From: Paraburkholderia sp. IMGN_8
GTDB taxonomy: Bacteria; Pseudomonadota; Gammaproteobacteria; Burkholderiales; Burkholderiaceae
Reading direction: 5' to 3'
NCBI RefSeq assembly: GCF_038050405.1
Contig: NZ_CP150900.1
Coordinates: 2,170,001-2,234,000 of the forward strand
Length of the DNA: 64,000 nucleotides
Position numbers and translations under genes: made by a program. Below are positions 36,025-44,037 of this stretch, in pieces (within the stretch, counting starts at the first letter, position 1; each line of letters starts with the position of its first letter). The notes below the pieces were generated by a model. That model was not told the DNA's origin. It saw only the letters and a program-made list of their open reading frames with translations, and searched no databases.

Positions 36025-37160
36025 CGCGGCGCGCCTCCACCGGTTTGCACCGCCATGCCATCCTTCAACTCATAGTTGCCGCTGACGACGAGCGTCTGCG
36101 TGCCGTCGATCGCACCGTCCACACCGTAGCTGTCGCCGTTTTCGACCTGCGTGACCACCGCCACGCGGCGCGCCTTGTTCTGCGGCGTGATCTGGAACAC
36201 GTACGCGCCTTTGCCGTCTTTCAGCACGGCGGAGCGCGGCACGACCCAATGCGTGCCGCTGCGGGTCGCGATATCGGCGGCGACGCGCGTGCCGGGAATG
36301 AACGCGGTCTGCCCGAGCGGCACGTTTGCGCCGACGTTGACGAGCTGGCTCTGTTGATCGACCGACGCGCCGACCAGCACCACGTGGCCATCCGCGGCGG
36401 CTTTTGCAAGCGAGGTGGACAGGCCATGCAGCGTGACGGTGTCGCCGGCGTGGATCGCGCCCGCATCCGACGGCTCGACGCCGAGCACCACGTTCGCGCG
36501 AGCATCCTTGCCGCTGCCGCCGGCCAGTTGCAGGATCGCGGCGCCGGGCTGCACCTGGTCGCCCTGAGCCGCCGACACCTGCAACACCACGGCATCGAGC
36601 GGCGCGACGATGACTTTGCTGCCGCTCGCGACGCCGGTCTGGTTTTGTGCCGCGAGCGCCTGCTGTGCATCCTCGGCAGCCTTTCTGGCGGCGGCGAGTT
36701 GCGATTGCGTGGCGAGCCCCTTGTCGTACAGCGATTGCGTTCGGGCCAATTCGCCTTGTGCCAGCGTCACGGCGCTTTTCGCCTGGGTGGATGCGAGCAC
36801 CGCGGCGGGATCGGCTTGCACGACGAACAGCGGCGTGCCGCGTGTCACGCTTTGCCCGGCCTGCACGCGCATTTGCACGATGCGCGCGACGTACGGCAAA
36901 TTGACGGTGGTCAGATTCGACGCGGACGCCGCGACGATGCCATACGCACGCACCGGCTGCGCGATGGTGGCGCGCTGCACGCGCACGGTCTGTACGGCCA
37001 CGACGCCTTTGTCGGCGGCGTCGTCGGCTGCGGCCGCATCGGCCGCATACGTGGCGAGGCTCCAGCTGCCGAGGGCGGCGCTCAGCAGGGCGGCACAGGT
37101 GACAGAGATCGCATAGGCAGCGATGCGCGGCCGCCGCGCCGAAAATAGGCTATTTCGCAT
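36021..37160 (-). CDS. RND efflux membrane-fusion (periplasmic adaptor) protein
   Basis: 379 residues. The N-terminal anchor/signal (YAISVTCAALLSAALGSWSLATYA) is followed by a lipoyl half-motif 'VNLPYVARIVQMRVQAGQSVTRGTPLFVV', an Ala/Gln-rich alpha-hairpin (about residues 130-170), the second lipoyl half 'VIVAPLDAVVLQVSAAQGDQVQPGAAIL' and a beta-barrel domain with 'PRSAVLKDGKGAYVFQI'. It links the RND pump to the outer-membrane channel. ATG 37160 lies inside the end of the channel gene (11-bp overlap). Confidence 0.9.
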   Translation of the reverse strand: MRNSLFSARRPRIAAYAISVTCAALLSAALGSWSLATYAADAAAADDAADKGVVAVQTVRVQRATIAQPVRAYGIVAASASNLTTVNLPYVARIVQMRVQAGQSVTRGTPLFVVQADPAAVLASTQAKSAVTLAQGELARTQSLYDKGLATQSQLAAARKAAEDAQQALAAQNQTGVASGSKVIVAPLDAVVLQVSAAQGDQVQPGAAILQLAGGSGKDARANVVLGVEPSDAGAIHAGDTVTLHGLSTSLAKAAADGHVVLVGASVDQQSQLVNVGANVPLGQTAFIPGTRVAADIATRSGTHWVVPRSAVLKDGKGAYVFQITPQNKARRVAVVTQVENGDSYGVDGAIDGTQTLVVSGNYELKDGMAVQTGGGAPR

Positions 37161-38577
37161 GAGTTTCGGTGATTGTTTGAGCGGAGGGGGCGAAGGAATA
37201 GGCGTCGGGAATCGCACTGCCTAACAGTGCCTGCAAACCGACACGTTGTTCGGCGAGCGATTCGCGCAGCGTGGCGACGTCGATACGTTTGGTGAGCGAT
37301 GCGCTCTGCGCGTCGGTGTAAGCGCCGAGCGCGAGGTTGTGTTGGGCGAAGGCCTGTGCCGCGTGTTGCGCGGCGAGGTCGACGTCCGGCAGCGCCGCTT
37401 CGGTCTGCTGCAACTGACGTGTGAGAATGACGTTGTCCGCGCGCATATGGGCGACATCCGCATAGGCCGTGTTCAGGCGCGATTGATATTCGTCGCGCAG
37501 GCGCTGGCGGGTCGCTTTTTCGATCGCCACGTTGCCTTGATTGCGGTTGAAGATCGGCAGGCTCAGATTGATCGTGAAGCCGCTGGTGTAGATATTCGAC
37601 GTGTCACGCGCCCGCACGAAACCCACCGACAGGCTCGGAAACTGACTGAGAATCGCCGCGCGGTATTTCTGCTCCTGCGCTTCATAGCCGGCTTGCAGCG
37701 CGATCAGGTCCGGGCGGCGTTGCGCCAGGTTGGCCAAGGCCGAGTCGAGCGTGGTGTCGGATAGCGGCGCTGTGTTCTCGCTGCCGGTGAGTTGCAATTG
37801 AACCTCTGGCGAGAGGCCGAGCAGCGCGTTCAGATCGTGGTGCGTCTGTTCGGCGGCACGCTCGGCGTCGGTGTATTGCTTGCGCGCGTCGCTATACGAC
37901 GTGAGCGCGGCGGTCAGCGTGTCGTCGGTCAGATTGCCGTCGCGGCGGGCTTCGGCCATCCGCTCGTAGCGTGTGCGCGCGAGGTCGCGCTGCTGTTGCA
38001 GCAGCGGCAGCGTGTCTTGCTGGAAGCGCGTTTTGATGAACAGCTGCCGCGCCTGGGCGACGATCTGCCATTCCTGCCAGAGCAGGCCGAGATCGGTCTT
38101 CGCCACGGTCGCGTCGGCGGAGTGTTTGTTGGCGCTGCGCAGGACGATCGCCATCACGTCGATGCTCAAGCCATAATTGAACGCACGCGTGAAGCCTGCG
38201 GCGCCCGGATAGTCGCTCGCCACGCTCAGTTGCGGGTCGGGCAGCAGCCCGGCTGAATAAGCCTGCGCGCGGGCGATGCCGAGATCGTCGCGGGCGAGCT
38301 TGAGATCGGGATTGTTGGCGACGGCGAGCATCGCGACTTCCTCGATATCGAGTCCGTCGGACGGATCGAAACGATGTGCGGCCAGTTCGGGCAGCGGCAT
38401 CGTCGACGGATCGATGCGGATGCGCTCGAGCGAATGGGCGGAAGTCGACGTATCCTGTGGCGCGAGCGGCTCGCGGTGGTACCACGTGCAACCGGCCAGC
38501 AGCATCGCGCAGAGCGGCACGAGCGCGCGCAGCCGTGTCGCTGAGGTGGCCGCTGCAGCGGCGTAGAAAACGGGCAA
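37150..38577 (-). CDS. TolC/OprM-like outer-membrane efflux lipoprotein
   Basis: 475 residues. The N-terminal signal has the lipobox LLAGC (Cys near residue 29). Two OEP repeats are visible ('EEVAMLAVANNPDLKLARDDLGIARAQAYSAGLLPDPQLSV' and 'SALANLAQRRPDLIALQAGYEAQEQKYRAAILSQFPSLSVGF'), with long helical stretches for the periplasmic tunnel. The start is TTG, with CAGGAG 7 nt upstream. First gene of the efflux operon; its promoter region is the 11-bp operator array shared with the two-component genes. Confidence 0.9.
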   Translation of the reverse strand: MPVFYAAAAATSATRLRALVPLCAMLLAGCTWYHREPLAPQDTSTSAHSLERIRIDPSTMPLPELAAHRFDPSDGLDIEEVAMLAVANNPDLKLARDDLGIARAQAYSAGLLPDPQLSVASDYPGAAGFTRAFNYGLSIDVMAIVLRSANKHSADATVAKTDLGLLWQEWQIVAQARQLFIKTRFQQDTLPLLQQQRDLARTRYERMAEARRDGNLTDDTLTAALTSYSDARKQYTDAERAAEQTHHDLNALLGLSPEVQLQLTGSENTAPLSDTTLDSALANLAQRRPDLIALQAGYEAQEQKYRAAILSQFPSLSVGFVRARDTSNIYTSGFTINLSLPIFNRNQGNVAIEKATRQRLRDEYQSRLNTAYADVAHMRADNVILTRQLQQTEAALPDVDLAAQHAAQAFAQHNLALGAYTDAQSASLTKRIDVATLRESLAEQRVGLQALLGSAIPDAYSFAPSAQTITETHAK

Positions 38578-38658
38578 GGTCCGGCTCCTGAACGAAACGA
38601 AGTGAGTGCATCCGCGAGCAGACGCAGCAAAACAGGTGCCGATTCTGCTGAGGATGAG

Positions 38659-38763
38659 CTTAAGTGATGCTTAACCGGTGCTTAAGCCTCCCATAAGCGT
38701 CCCCTAAGCATCGCATAAGCGTCCCTTAAGGAAAACATAAGCGTGGCATAAGGAAGCGTTAAG
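38659..38763. promoter_or_regulatory. Array of ten response-regulator half-sites at exact 11-bp spacing
   Basis: Hexamers begin at 38659, 38670, 38681, 38692, 38703, 38714, 38725, 38736, 38747 and 38758: CTTAAG, CTTAAC, CTTAAG, CATAAG, CCTAAG, CATAAG, CTTAAG, CATAAG, CATAAG, GTTAAG. All have TAA at positions 3-5 and nine end in G. The 11-bp period is that of PmrA/QseB boxes (CTTAAG-N5-CTTAAG). Eleven bases beyond each end lies a -10-like hexamer pointing outward: CAGAAT on the minus strand (38647-38642) for the efflux operon and GACAAT (38775-38780) for the regulator. Confidence 0.85.
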
Positions 38764-38818
38764 CTGACGAACAGGACAATGCGGCGACAATTCGGACAAA
38801 CAGGACAGAGGAGAGGCC

Positions 38819-39481
38819 ATGCGTCTGTTATTAGTCGAAGACGACGACATGATTGCGGAGACCGTATTGGGCGCCATGCGCCGCGCGGGCTATGCGATCG
38901 ACTGGGCTGAAGACGGCCGCGCCGCGGAACTGTCGCTCGGCAACGGCGTGTACGACCTCGTGCTGCTCGATCTCGGCTTGCCGAAGAAAGACGGCATTGA
39001 GGTGCTGAATGCATATCGCAAGGCCGGCGGTGCCGCGCCGGTGATTATCCTGACCGCGCGCGACGCGGTGGACGAACGGATTCGCGGCCTCGACGCGGGC
39101 GCTGACGATTACCTGATCAAGCCATTCGATCTCGACGAACTCGCCGCGCGCGTACGCGCATTGTTGCGGCGGCGCACCGGCCAGAAGCAGCCTGTGTATG
39201 CGCATGGCGAGCTCACACTCGACCCCGCCGCGCACGAGGTGACCAAGGACGGCGAGCCGTTGCCGCTCGTGCCGCGCGAATTCGCGCTGCTGCAGGCGCT
39301 GATCGAGGAGCCGACGCGCGTTTTCACCAAGGCCGAGCTGGAAGAAAAACTGTACGGCTGGGGTGAGGAAGTGGGCAGCAACACGATCGAGGTGCATGTG
39401 CACAGCTTGCGGCGCAAGATCGGCGCGGACCAGGTAGTGACCGTGCGCGGCGTCGGCTACCGCCTGAAGAGGTGCGGATGA
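38819..39481 (+). CDS. OmpR-family response regulator, PmrA/QseB-like (efflux-linked)
   Basis: 220 residues. The receiver domain has EDDD and Asp51 in LVLLDLGLP, Lys in LIKPFDL. The winged helix includes FTKAELEEKLYGWGEEVGSN and 'VHSLRRKIG', the same subgroup hallmark as the regulator at 29.5 kb. The start has GGAGAGG upstream; the predicted leader is only about 30 nt. The ten-site array directly upstream is its probable binding region, giving joint control of itself and the divergent RND operon. The TGA overlaps the kinase ATG. Confidence 0.93.
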   Translation: MRLLLVEDDDMIAETVLGAMRRAGYAIDWAEDGRAAELSLGNGVYDLVLLDLGLPKKDGIEVLNAYRKAGGAAPVIILTARDAVDERIRGLDAGADDYLIKPFDLDELAARVRALLRRRTGQKQPVYAHGELTLDPAAHEVTKDGEPLPLVPREFALLQALIEEPTRVFTKAELEEKLYGWGEEVGSNTIEVHVHSLRRKIGADQVVTVRGVGYRLKRCG

Positions 39482-40842
39482 CGTCGATTCGCCGCTGGCT
39501 GCTGGGCTGGCTGATTTTCGGCATGGCAGCAGCCTCGGGCGTGGCCGGCTACGGCATCTTCCACACCGCGCGAGAAGAAGCGAGCGAACTGTTCGACTAC
39601 GAACTGCGCACAGTGGCGTTGTCGTTGCCGTCGAACCTTCGGAGCACCGCGGACGGCGAGCATCACAGCCCCGATTTCGGCGATCTCGCCGACGACCGTG
39701 TCGTCATCGAAATCTGGGACCGCGCCGGCAACCTCATCTATCACTCGATGCAGGCGCCGGTGTTTTCGCGCCTGCAAGAAGGCTTCAGTACAGTCGAGCG
39801 CGGCGAGTATCACTGGCGCGCGTTTGGGCTGCAGCAACCGGACCGCTATATTCAGGTCGCGCAACCGGTGTCCGTGCGTGAAGATCTCGCACTGACGCTT
39901 GCACTGCATACGCTGTGGCCGCTTGCCTTGCTGGTGCCGGTGACGATCGTGCTGGTGCTGCTGGTGGTCGCACGCGGGCTCGCACCGATTGGCGGGCTGT
40001 CTCGCGCGCTGTCGACCCGCTCGATCGATTCGCTGGAGCCGTTGCATCTGGACGGCGCCGTGCCGGTCGAAATCCGGCCGCTGGTCGAGGCGCTCAATGA
40101 TTTGCTGCAGCGGTTGAGTACTGCATCGCAGGCGCAGCGCACCTTTATCGCCGATGCCGCGCACGAGTTGCGTTCACCGCTGGCCGCGCTGAAGCTGCAG
40201 CTGCAGGCCGCCTCGCGCGATGGCACGTTAAAGGGCGAGGGGCAGGCGCTGGAGCGTGTCGAGGGGCGGGTCAACCGGATCATCCATCTGGTGCAGCAGT
40301 TGTTGACGCTGGCGCGCGAGGATGCGCATCCGGTGACGTCGATGGTGCCGGTGAGTTTGCGCCGGATCGGCGAGCAGGCTGTTGGGGATTTTTCGCTGCT
40401 TGCCGAAACCAAGGAGATCGATCTCGGGCTCGAGTGCGAGCAGGCGCGCACGCCAGGCGACGCTTATACGGTGCTGGCCGAGCCGCATGGGATGAGTGTG
40501 TTGTTGGGCAATCTGATCAACAACGCGATTCGGCATACGCCGCGGGGCGGCAAAATCGATGTGATTTTGAAGCGGTCTGGAGACCGCGTGGGGCTCGAGG
40601 TGGTGGATAGTGGCTCTGGTATTCCTGAGCCTGAGCTCGAACGTGTTTTCGATCGGTTTTATCGTGGGGAGGAGGCGCAGGGCGAGGGGAGCGGGTTGGG
40701 ATTGGCGATTGTCGCGCGGATCGCGAAGAGGCATCAGCTTTCGCTGGCATTGCGGAATAATGTTGGGCGGAGTGGGTTGTGTGTTTCTGTTTTTGGCCTG
40801 ACGGCGTATGGGGTTGAAGCTGCGGTGGCGGTGAAAAGTTGA
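39478..40842 (+). CDS. Sensor histidine kinase, PmrB/QseC-like (efflux-linked)
   Basis: 454 residues. Span 1 is 'WLLGWLIFGMAAASGVAGYGIF'; the periplasmic domain (about residues 30-140) contains 'VVIEIWDRAGNLIYHSMQAPVF', a PAS-like 2CSK_N region; span 2 is 'LWPLALLVPVTIVLVLLVV'. The phosphoacceptor box is TFIADAAHELRSPLAALK, with N box LINNAIRHTP, G1 DSGSGI and G2 GSGLGLAIV. The ATG at 39478 overlaps the regulator stop; an in-frame GTG two codons earlier is less likely. The 3' end changes to lower-GC codons (from about 40600), close to the repeat that follows. Confidence 0.92.
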   Translation: MTSIRRWLLGWLIFGMAAASGVAGYGIFHTAREEASELFDYELRTVALSLPSNLRSTADGEHHSPDFGDLADDRVVIEIWDRAGNLIYHSMQAPVFSRLQEGFSTVERGEYHWRAFGLQQPDRYIQVAQPVSVREDLALTLALHTLWPLALLVPVTIVLVLLVVARGLAPIGGLSRALSTRSIDSLEPLHLDGAVPVEIRPLVEALNDLLQRLSTASQAQRTFIADAAHELRSPLAALKLQLQAASRDGTLKGEGQALERVEGRVNRIIHLVQQLLTLAREDAHPVTSMVPVSLRRIGEQAVGDFSLLAETKEIDLGLECEQARTPGDAYTVLAEPHGMSVLLGNLINNAIRHTPRGGKIDVILKRSGDRVGLEVVDSGSGIPEPELERVFDRFYRGEEAQGEGSGLGLAIVARIAKRHQLSLALRNNVGRSGLCVSVFGLTAYGVEAAVAVKS

Positions 40843-40857
40843 TGTTTTTTGCCTTCG

Positions 40858-41600
40858 CGGCGCTTTGGGTGTGTGCCTATGGCGTTGGCCTTTCCTTGAT
40901 TTGTTAGTGGTTTATTAGCGTCGCCCCTGTGCGGGGCAGGCACTTACTTTCTTTGCCGCCGCAAAGAAAGTAAGCAAAGAAAGCCGCTCAAATCGCTAAT
41001 TCTTAAGCGGGTCCCCTGGCTTGGAGGAGGCAGTGGAGCATCTGGAATCAGTGTTCTCGCACACTCCGCCCCGGTGACAAGGCAGTCATTCTTCCCGCCT
41101 CGCACTGCGTGCTCGCCGGAACGGTCCGCAAGGGAAACCCGCGGCTTCGTTTGCACGCGGTCGGGGCCATCGGCTTCGCCTCGGCGAAGCACTGAAGCTT
41201 GGGAGCGCGAGCCACTATGCCGGGCGAAACGTTGCCGCTGAAACCGGCAGGCGGTTTCGCGAAGTACCACTGAGCGCCGAAACCCGCGGGCGGTTTGATG
41301 AGGTACCGTCGAGCGCCGAAACCAGCCGGTGGTTTGATGAAGTACCGCTACGGCGCGCGCAGCGCCGCCGGAAGTATGACTGCCTTGTCACTAGCGTGGA
41401 GTATGCGAGAACACTGATTCCAGATGCTCCACTGCCTCCTCCAAGCCAGGGGACCCGCTTAAAAATTAGCGGTGTGAAGCCGCTTTCTTTGCTTACTTTC
41501 TTTGCGGCGGCAAAGAAAGTAAGTGCCTGCCCCGCACAGGGGCGACACTAATAGACCACTAAGAAATCAAGGAAAGGCCACCGCCGCAGGCGCACAGCCA
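40858..41600. repeat. Long intergenic repeat, copy D (alpha / alpha)
   Basis: Between the kinase and the ProQ-family gene. Left alpha hairpin 40942-40974, right alpha hairpin 41492-41523, both with stem CTTACTTTCTTTG and CCGCC-type loops. The middle contains the shared TCGCACTGCGTGCTCGCCGG segment and a diverged tandem block (41245-41345) related to the 32-bp units of copy A. The outer left unit overlaps the end region of the kinase gene closely. Confidence 0.9.
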
Positions 41601-41655
41601 GAAAGCAACCCCACCACACTGCTACAATCTCCTCTTTCTCGATCGACTGTGTGCC

Positions 41656-42318
41656 ATGGGTTTCGAACAACTCGCTGAACTGAAAAAGCAACTTGCTGCA
41701 GCACGAGCAGAAGCCGCGCCCGCCGCCAAGCCAGGTGCCAAGCCTGCGGCCAAGGCCGGAGGTGCCAAGCCCGGTGCCAAGCCGGACGCGAGGCCCGCTC
41801 GCAAGCCATCGCAGCCGCGCCGGGCTGCGCCCGCAGCCGCGCCGGACGCGAAGCCTGTCGACCCGGTGGTGAAGACGATCGGGAAACTACAGAAGCGCTT
41901 CCCCAATGTGTTTCCGAAGAATCCTGCGCCCAAGCTCCCGCTGAAGGTCGGAATCTTCGAGGATCTCGTCGTTCACGCTAAAGAATTGTCGTTGAGCGAA
42001 GCCGAGTTGCGCGACGCGATCAAGACGTGGTGTCGCGGCAGCCGCTACTGGAAATGCCTCGTCGAAGGCGCCGCACGAGTCGATCTGACCGGCAGCGAAG
42101 CCGGGCAGGTGACGGCGCAGGAAGCCGCCGGCGCGCAACGGCTGCAGGCGCATCGGGCAGCCAAAGCCGCGCCTAAAGCCGCCAACCCGACGGTCGCACT
42201 GCAGGCCGCTTCGCAGGCCAACCCGACGATCACATCGCCGGCCAACTCGCAGGCCAATCCGACGGTCACACCGCCGGCCGACTCGCCGACAAGCTCACCA
42301 ATCGACACAGAGGTCTGA
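41656..42318 (+). CDS. ProQ/FinO-family RNA chaperone
   Basis: 220 residues. The ProQ/FinO core runs from about residue 72 to 135 ('TIGKLQKRFPNVFPKNPAPKLPLKVGIFEDLVVHAKELSLSEAELRDAIKTWCRGSRYWKCLVEGAARVDLTG'), including the RYW motif of the RNA-binding face. It is flanked by an Ala/Lys/Pro-rich N-terminal tail with repeated AKPGAKP units and a C-terminal tail with QANPT repeats, both likely disordered. Such proteins bind structured sRNAs and mRNA 3' ends. The first ATG after the repeat is used; MGFEQLAELKKQLAAARAE is the conserved opening helix. Monocistronic. Confidence 0.9.
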   Translation: MGFEQLAELKKQLAAARAEAAPAAKPGAKPAAKAGGAKPGAKPDARPARKPSQPRRAAPAAAPDAKPVDPVVKTIGKLQKRFPNVFPKNPAPKLPLKVGIFEDLVVHAKELSLSEAELRDAIKTWCRGSRYWKCLVEGAARVDLTGSEAGQVTAQEAAGAQRLQAHRAAKAAPKAANPTVALQAASQANPTITSPANSQANPTVTPPADSPTSSPIDTEV

Positions 42319-42333
42319 CAGCCGGAACCCCGC

Positions 42334-43686
42334 CTAGGGGTGGCTGCCTTGCCTCGACGTCGCCCCGAGCCGGGCGCGCACGAAGCCGACATGCTCGCGC
42401 AGGACGTAAAAAGCATCGGCATATGCAAGCGGCATGCGCAACTGGTTCAGCGAGTCCTCGATATGATCGAGTTCGTGGAAGAGCGCTTTACGTTCTTCAT
42501 CGCTCGAGTCGGCGAGCGCGCCGCGTTCGATCGCGATCAGCGAACCGTAGTATCGATAGATGCGCGAGCGTACGCGCCATCGGTAAAGCGCCGGTATCAA
42601 CCGCATCGCCGGGAATAACAGCACGGCCATCGGCAGCAGCAGAACGAGTGTGCGGTCGCCGATGCTGGCCAGCCAGAACGGCAGGTTGCGATACAGAAAG
42701 CTTTTGCCGGTCTTGTAGTAGCGCTGCGCGTCTTCGCTGATCTGATATTCACGGGCGACCGGATTGGGGAATTCGCCCGCATGCTGCAAGAGGCCGGGCA
42801 TGCCGTGAACCTCCTGCGCGGCTTCGATCACCAGGTCGGAGATGGCCGGGTGCAAATTGGCGCGGGCGACGATCTCAACAGTCGGGCTGACCAGGTGGAC
42901 GGTTTCGGGTGGGACCCTGTGCTTGAGATCCAGCACGCCGGGTGGCAGGTCGATCTGATCGAGATACGGGAAGAGACGCGCATACGCGCTCGCTTCGTCG
43001 AAGTTCATCACGGAGACGCCGGGCACCTTCAGGAGTCTGAGCATCAGGCCACGGGTCGCCGAGTCGCCGTTCAGGATCGCGGCGTCGACATCGCCTGCAA
43101 CCAGTTGCGTGGCGGCCTGCAATCCGTCGCTCGGCACCAGCACGGTGGCGCCGCCAGGCTCGATACCGTTTGCCTCCAGCAGCTTGAGCGCCAACAGGCG
43201 AGTGCCGCTGCCTTCGCGGCCGATCGCAATCCTTTTGCCTTCCAGTTGTGAAAGCTGGGTCACGCCCGTGCCGCGATAGAACACCACTACCGGTATATAG
43301 AAAACGCTGCCGAGCGACATCAGCGATGAAGTATCCATGCCATCCGCCACCCCGCCTTGTACGAGAGCGAGATCGACATGCTGTTTGGGGTCTAGCAGTC
43401 GATGCAGGTTTTGCACCGAGCCATCGGATTCCAGCACCTTCAGCGTGATGCCGTTGCGGGCGAGAATTTTTTTGTATTGCTCGGCGGCGACCAGGAATGA
43501 ACTGTCGTGCGGGCCCGCGCTCATCGCGATCGTTTTTGGCGGCGCCGGATCGATCAGCCAGACGACCAGCGTGACCATCAACACAACGAGCGCGGCGACG
43601 ATCGCATACGGCAAGGTGTGATCCCGCCATTCGGCATGCGATTGATCGCCTGGAAAATTCGGGGGACGCGGGCGATGCGGTTTCAT
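42334..43686 (-). CDS. TAXI-family TRAP transporter solute-binding protein, membrane-anchored
   Basis: 450 residues. A single N-terminal span (LPYAIVAALVVLMVTLVVWLI) leads to a TAXI binding domain: 'TIAMSAGPHDSSFLVAAEQYKKIL', 'VDLALVQGGVADG' and 'GKRIAIGREGSGTRLLALKLL' are the family blocks. A second span ('LVLLLPMAVLLFPAMRLIPALYRW') and a cytosolic helical tail follow, unlike the soluble secreted form. No TRAP permease is adjacent, so it may act as a sensor or scaffold. ATG 43686 is chosen (GGAG upstream); a start 13 codons earlier is possible. Confidence 0.87.
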   Translation of the reverse strand: MKPHRPRPPNFPGDQSHAEWRDHTLPYAIVAALVVLMVTLVVWLIDPAPPKTIAMSAGPHDSSFLVAAEQYKKILARNGITLKVLESDGSVQNLHRLLDPKQHVDLALVQGGVADGMDTSSLMSLGSVFYIPVVVFYRGTGVTQLSQLEGKRIAIGREGSGTRLLALKLLEANGIEPGGATVLVPSDGLQAATQLVAGDVDAAILNGDSATRGLMLRLLKVPGVSVMNFDEASAYARLFPYLDQIDLPPGVLDLKHRVPPETVHLVSPTVEIVARANLHPAISDLVIEAAQEVHGMPGLLQHAGEFPNPVAREYQISEDAQRYYKTGKSFLYRNLPFWLASIGDRTLVLLLPMAVLLFPAMRLIPALYRWRVRSRIYRYYGSLIAIERGALADSSDEERKALFHELDHIEDSLNQLRMPLAYADAFYVLREHVGFVRARLGATSRQGSHP

Positions 43687-43789
43687 GGGCACTCCGTGCC
43701 GGTAGCCGGATGGTGTATTTTCCACCGTCCGGTGGGGGACGCGGTTGGCAGTTTGCTCTATTGATCTATGAATGTCGTGTATTGCGATG

Positions 43790-44037
43790 GTTTTTTTGTT
43801 TGCCTACGGCGTTGGGGTTTTCTTTGGTCTTTTGCCCTTTGCGGTGGCGTTCTTCTGTATGCCTGCGGCGTTGGCCTTTCCTTGTTTTGTTATTGGTTTA
43901 TTAGCGTTCCCCCTGTGCGGGGGGCACCTACTTTTCTTTGCCGCCATGTCCGCGGTCTGTACACGCCGTGCAAAGAAAAGTAGGCAAAAGAAAGCGGCTC
44001 AAACCGCTAATTTTTAAGCGGGTCCCCTGGCTTGGAG
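43790..44037. repeat. Long intergenic repeat, copy E, left part (beta), interrupted by the IS
   Basis: Degenerate GCCTxCGGCG units, GGCCTTTCCTTG, GTTCCCCCTGTGCGGGGGG and a beta hairpin (arms CTACTTTTCTTTG and CAAAGAAAAGTAG at 43930-43983) whose loop carries an extra segment (CCATGTCCGCGGTCTGTACA). The sequence runs to GGCTTGGAG, where the IS begins. Continues at 45563. Confidence 0.88.
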
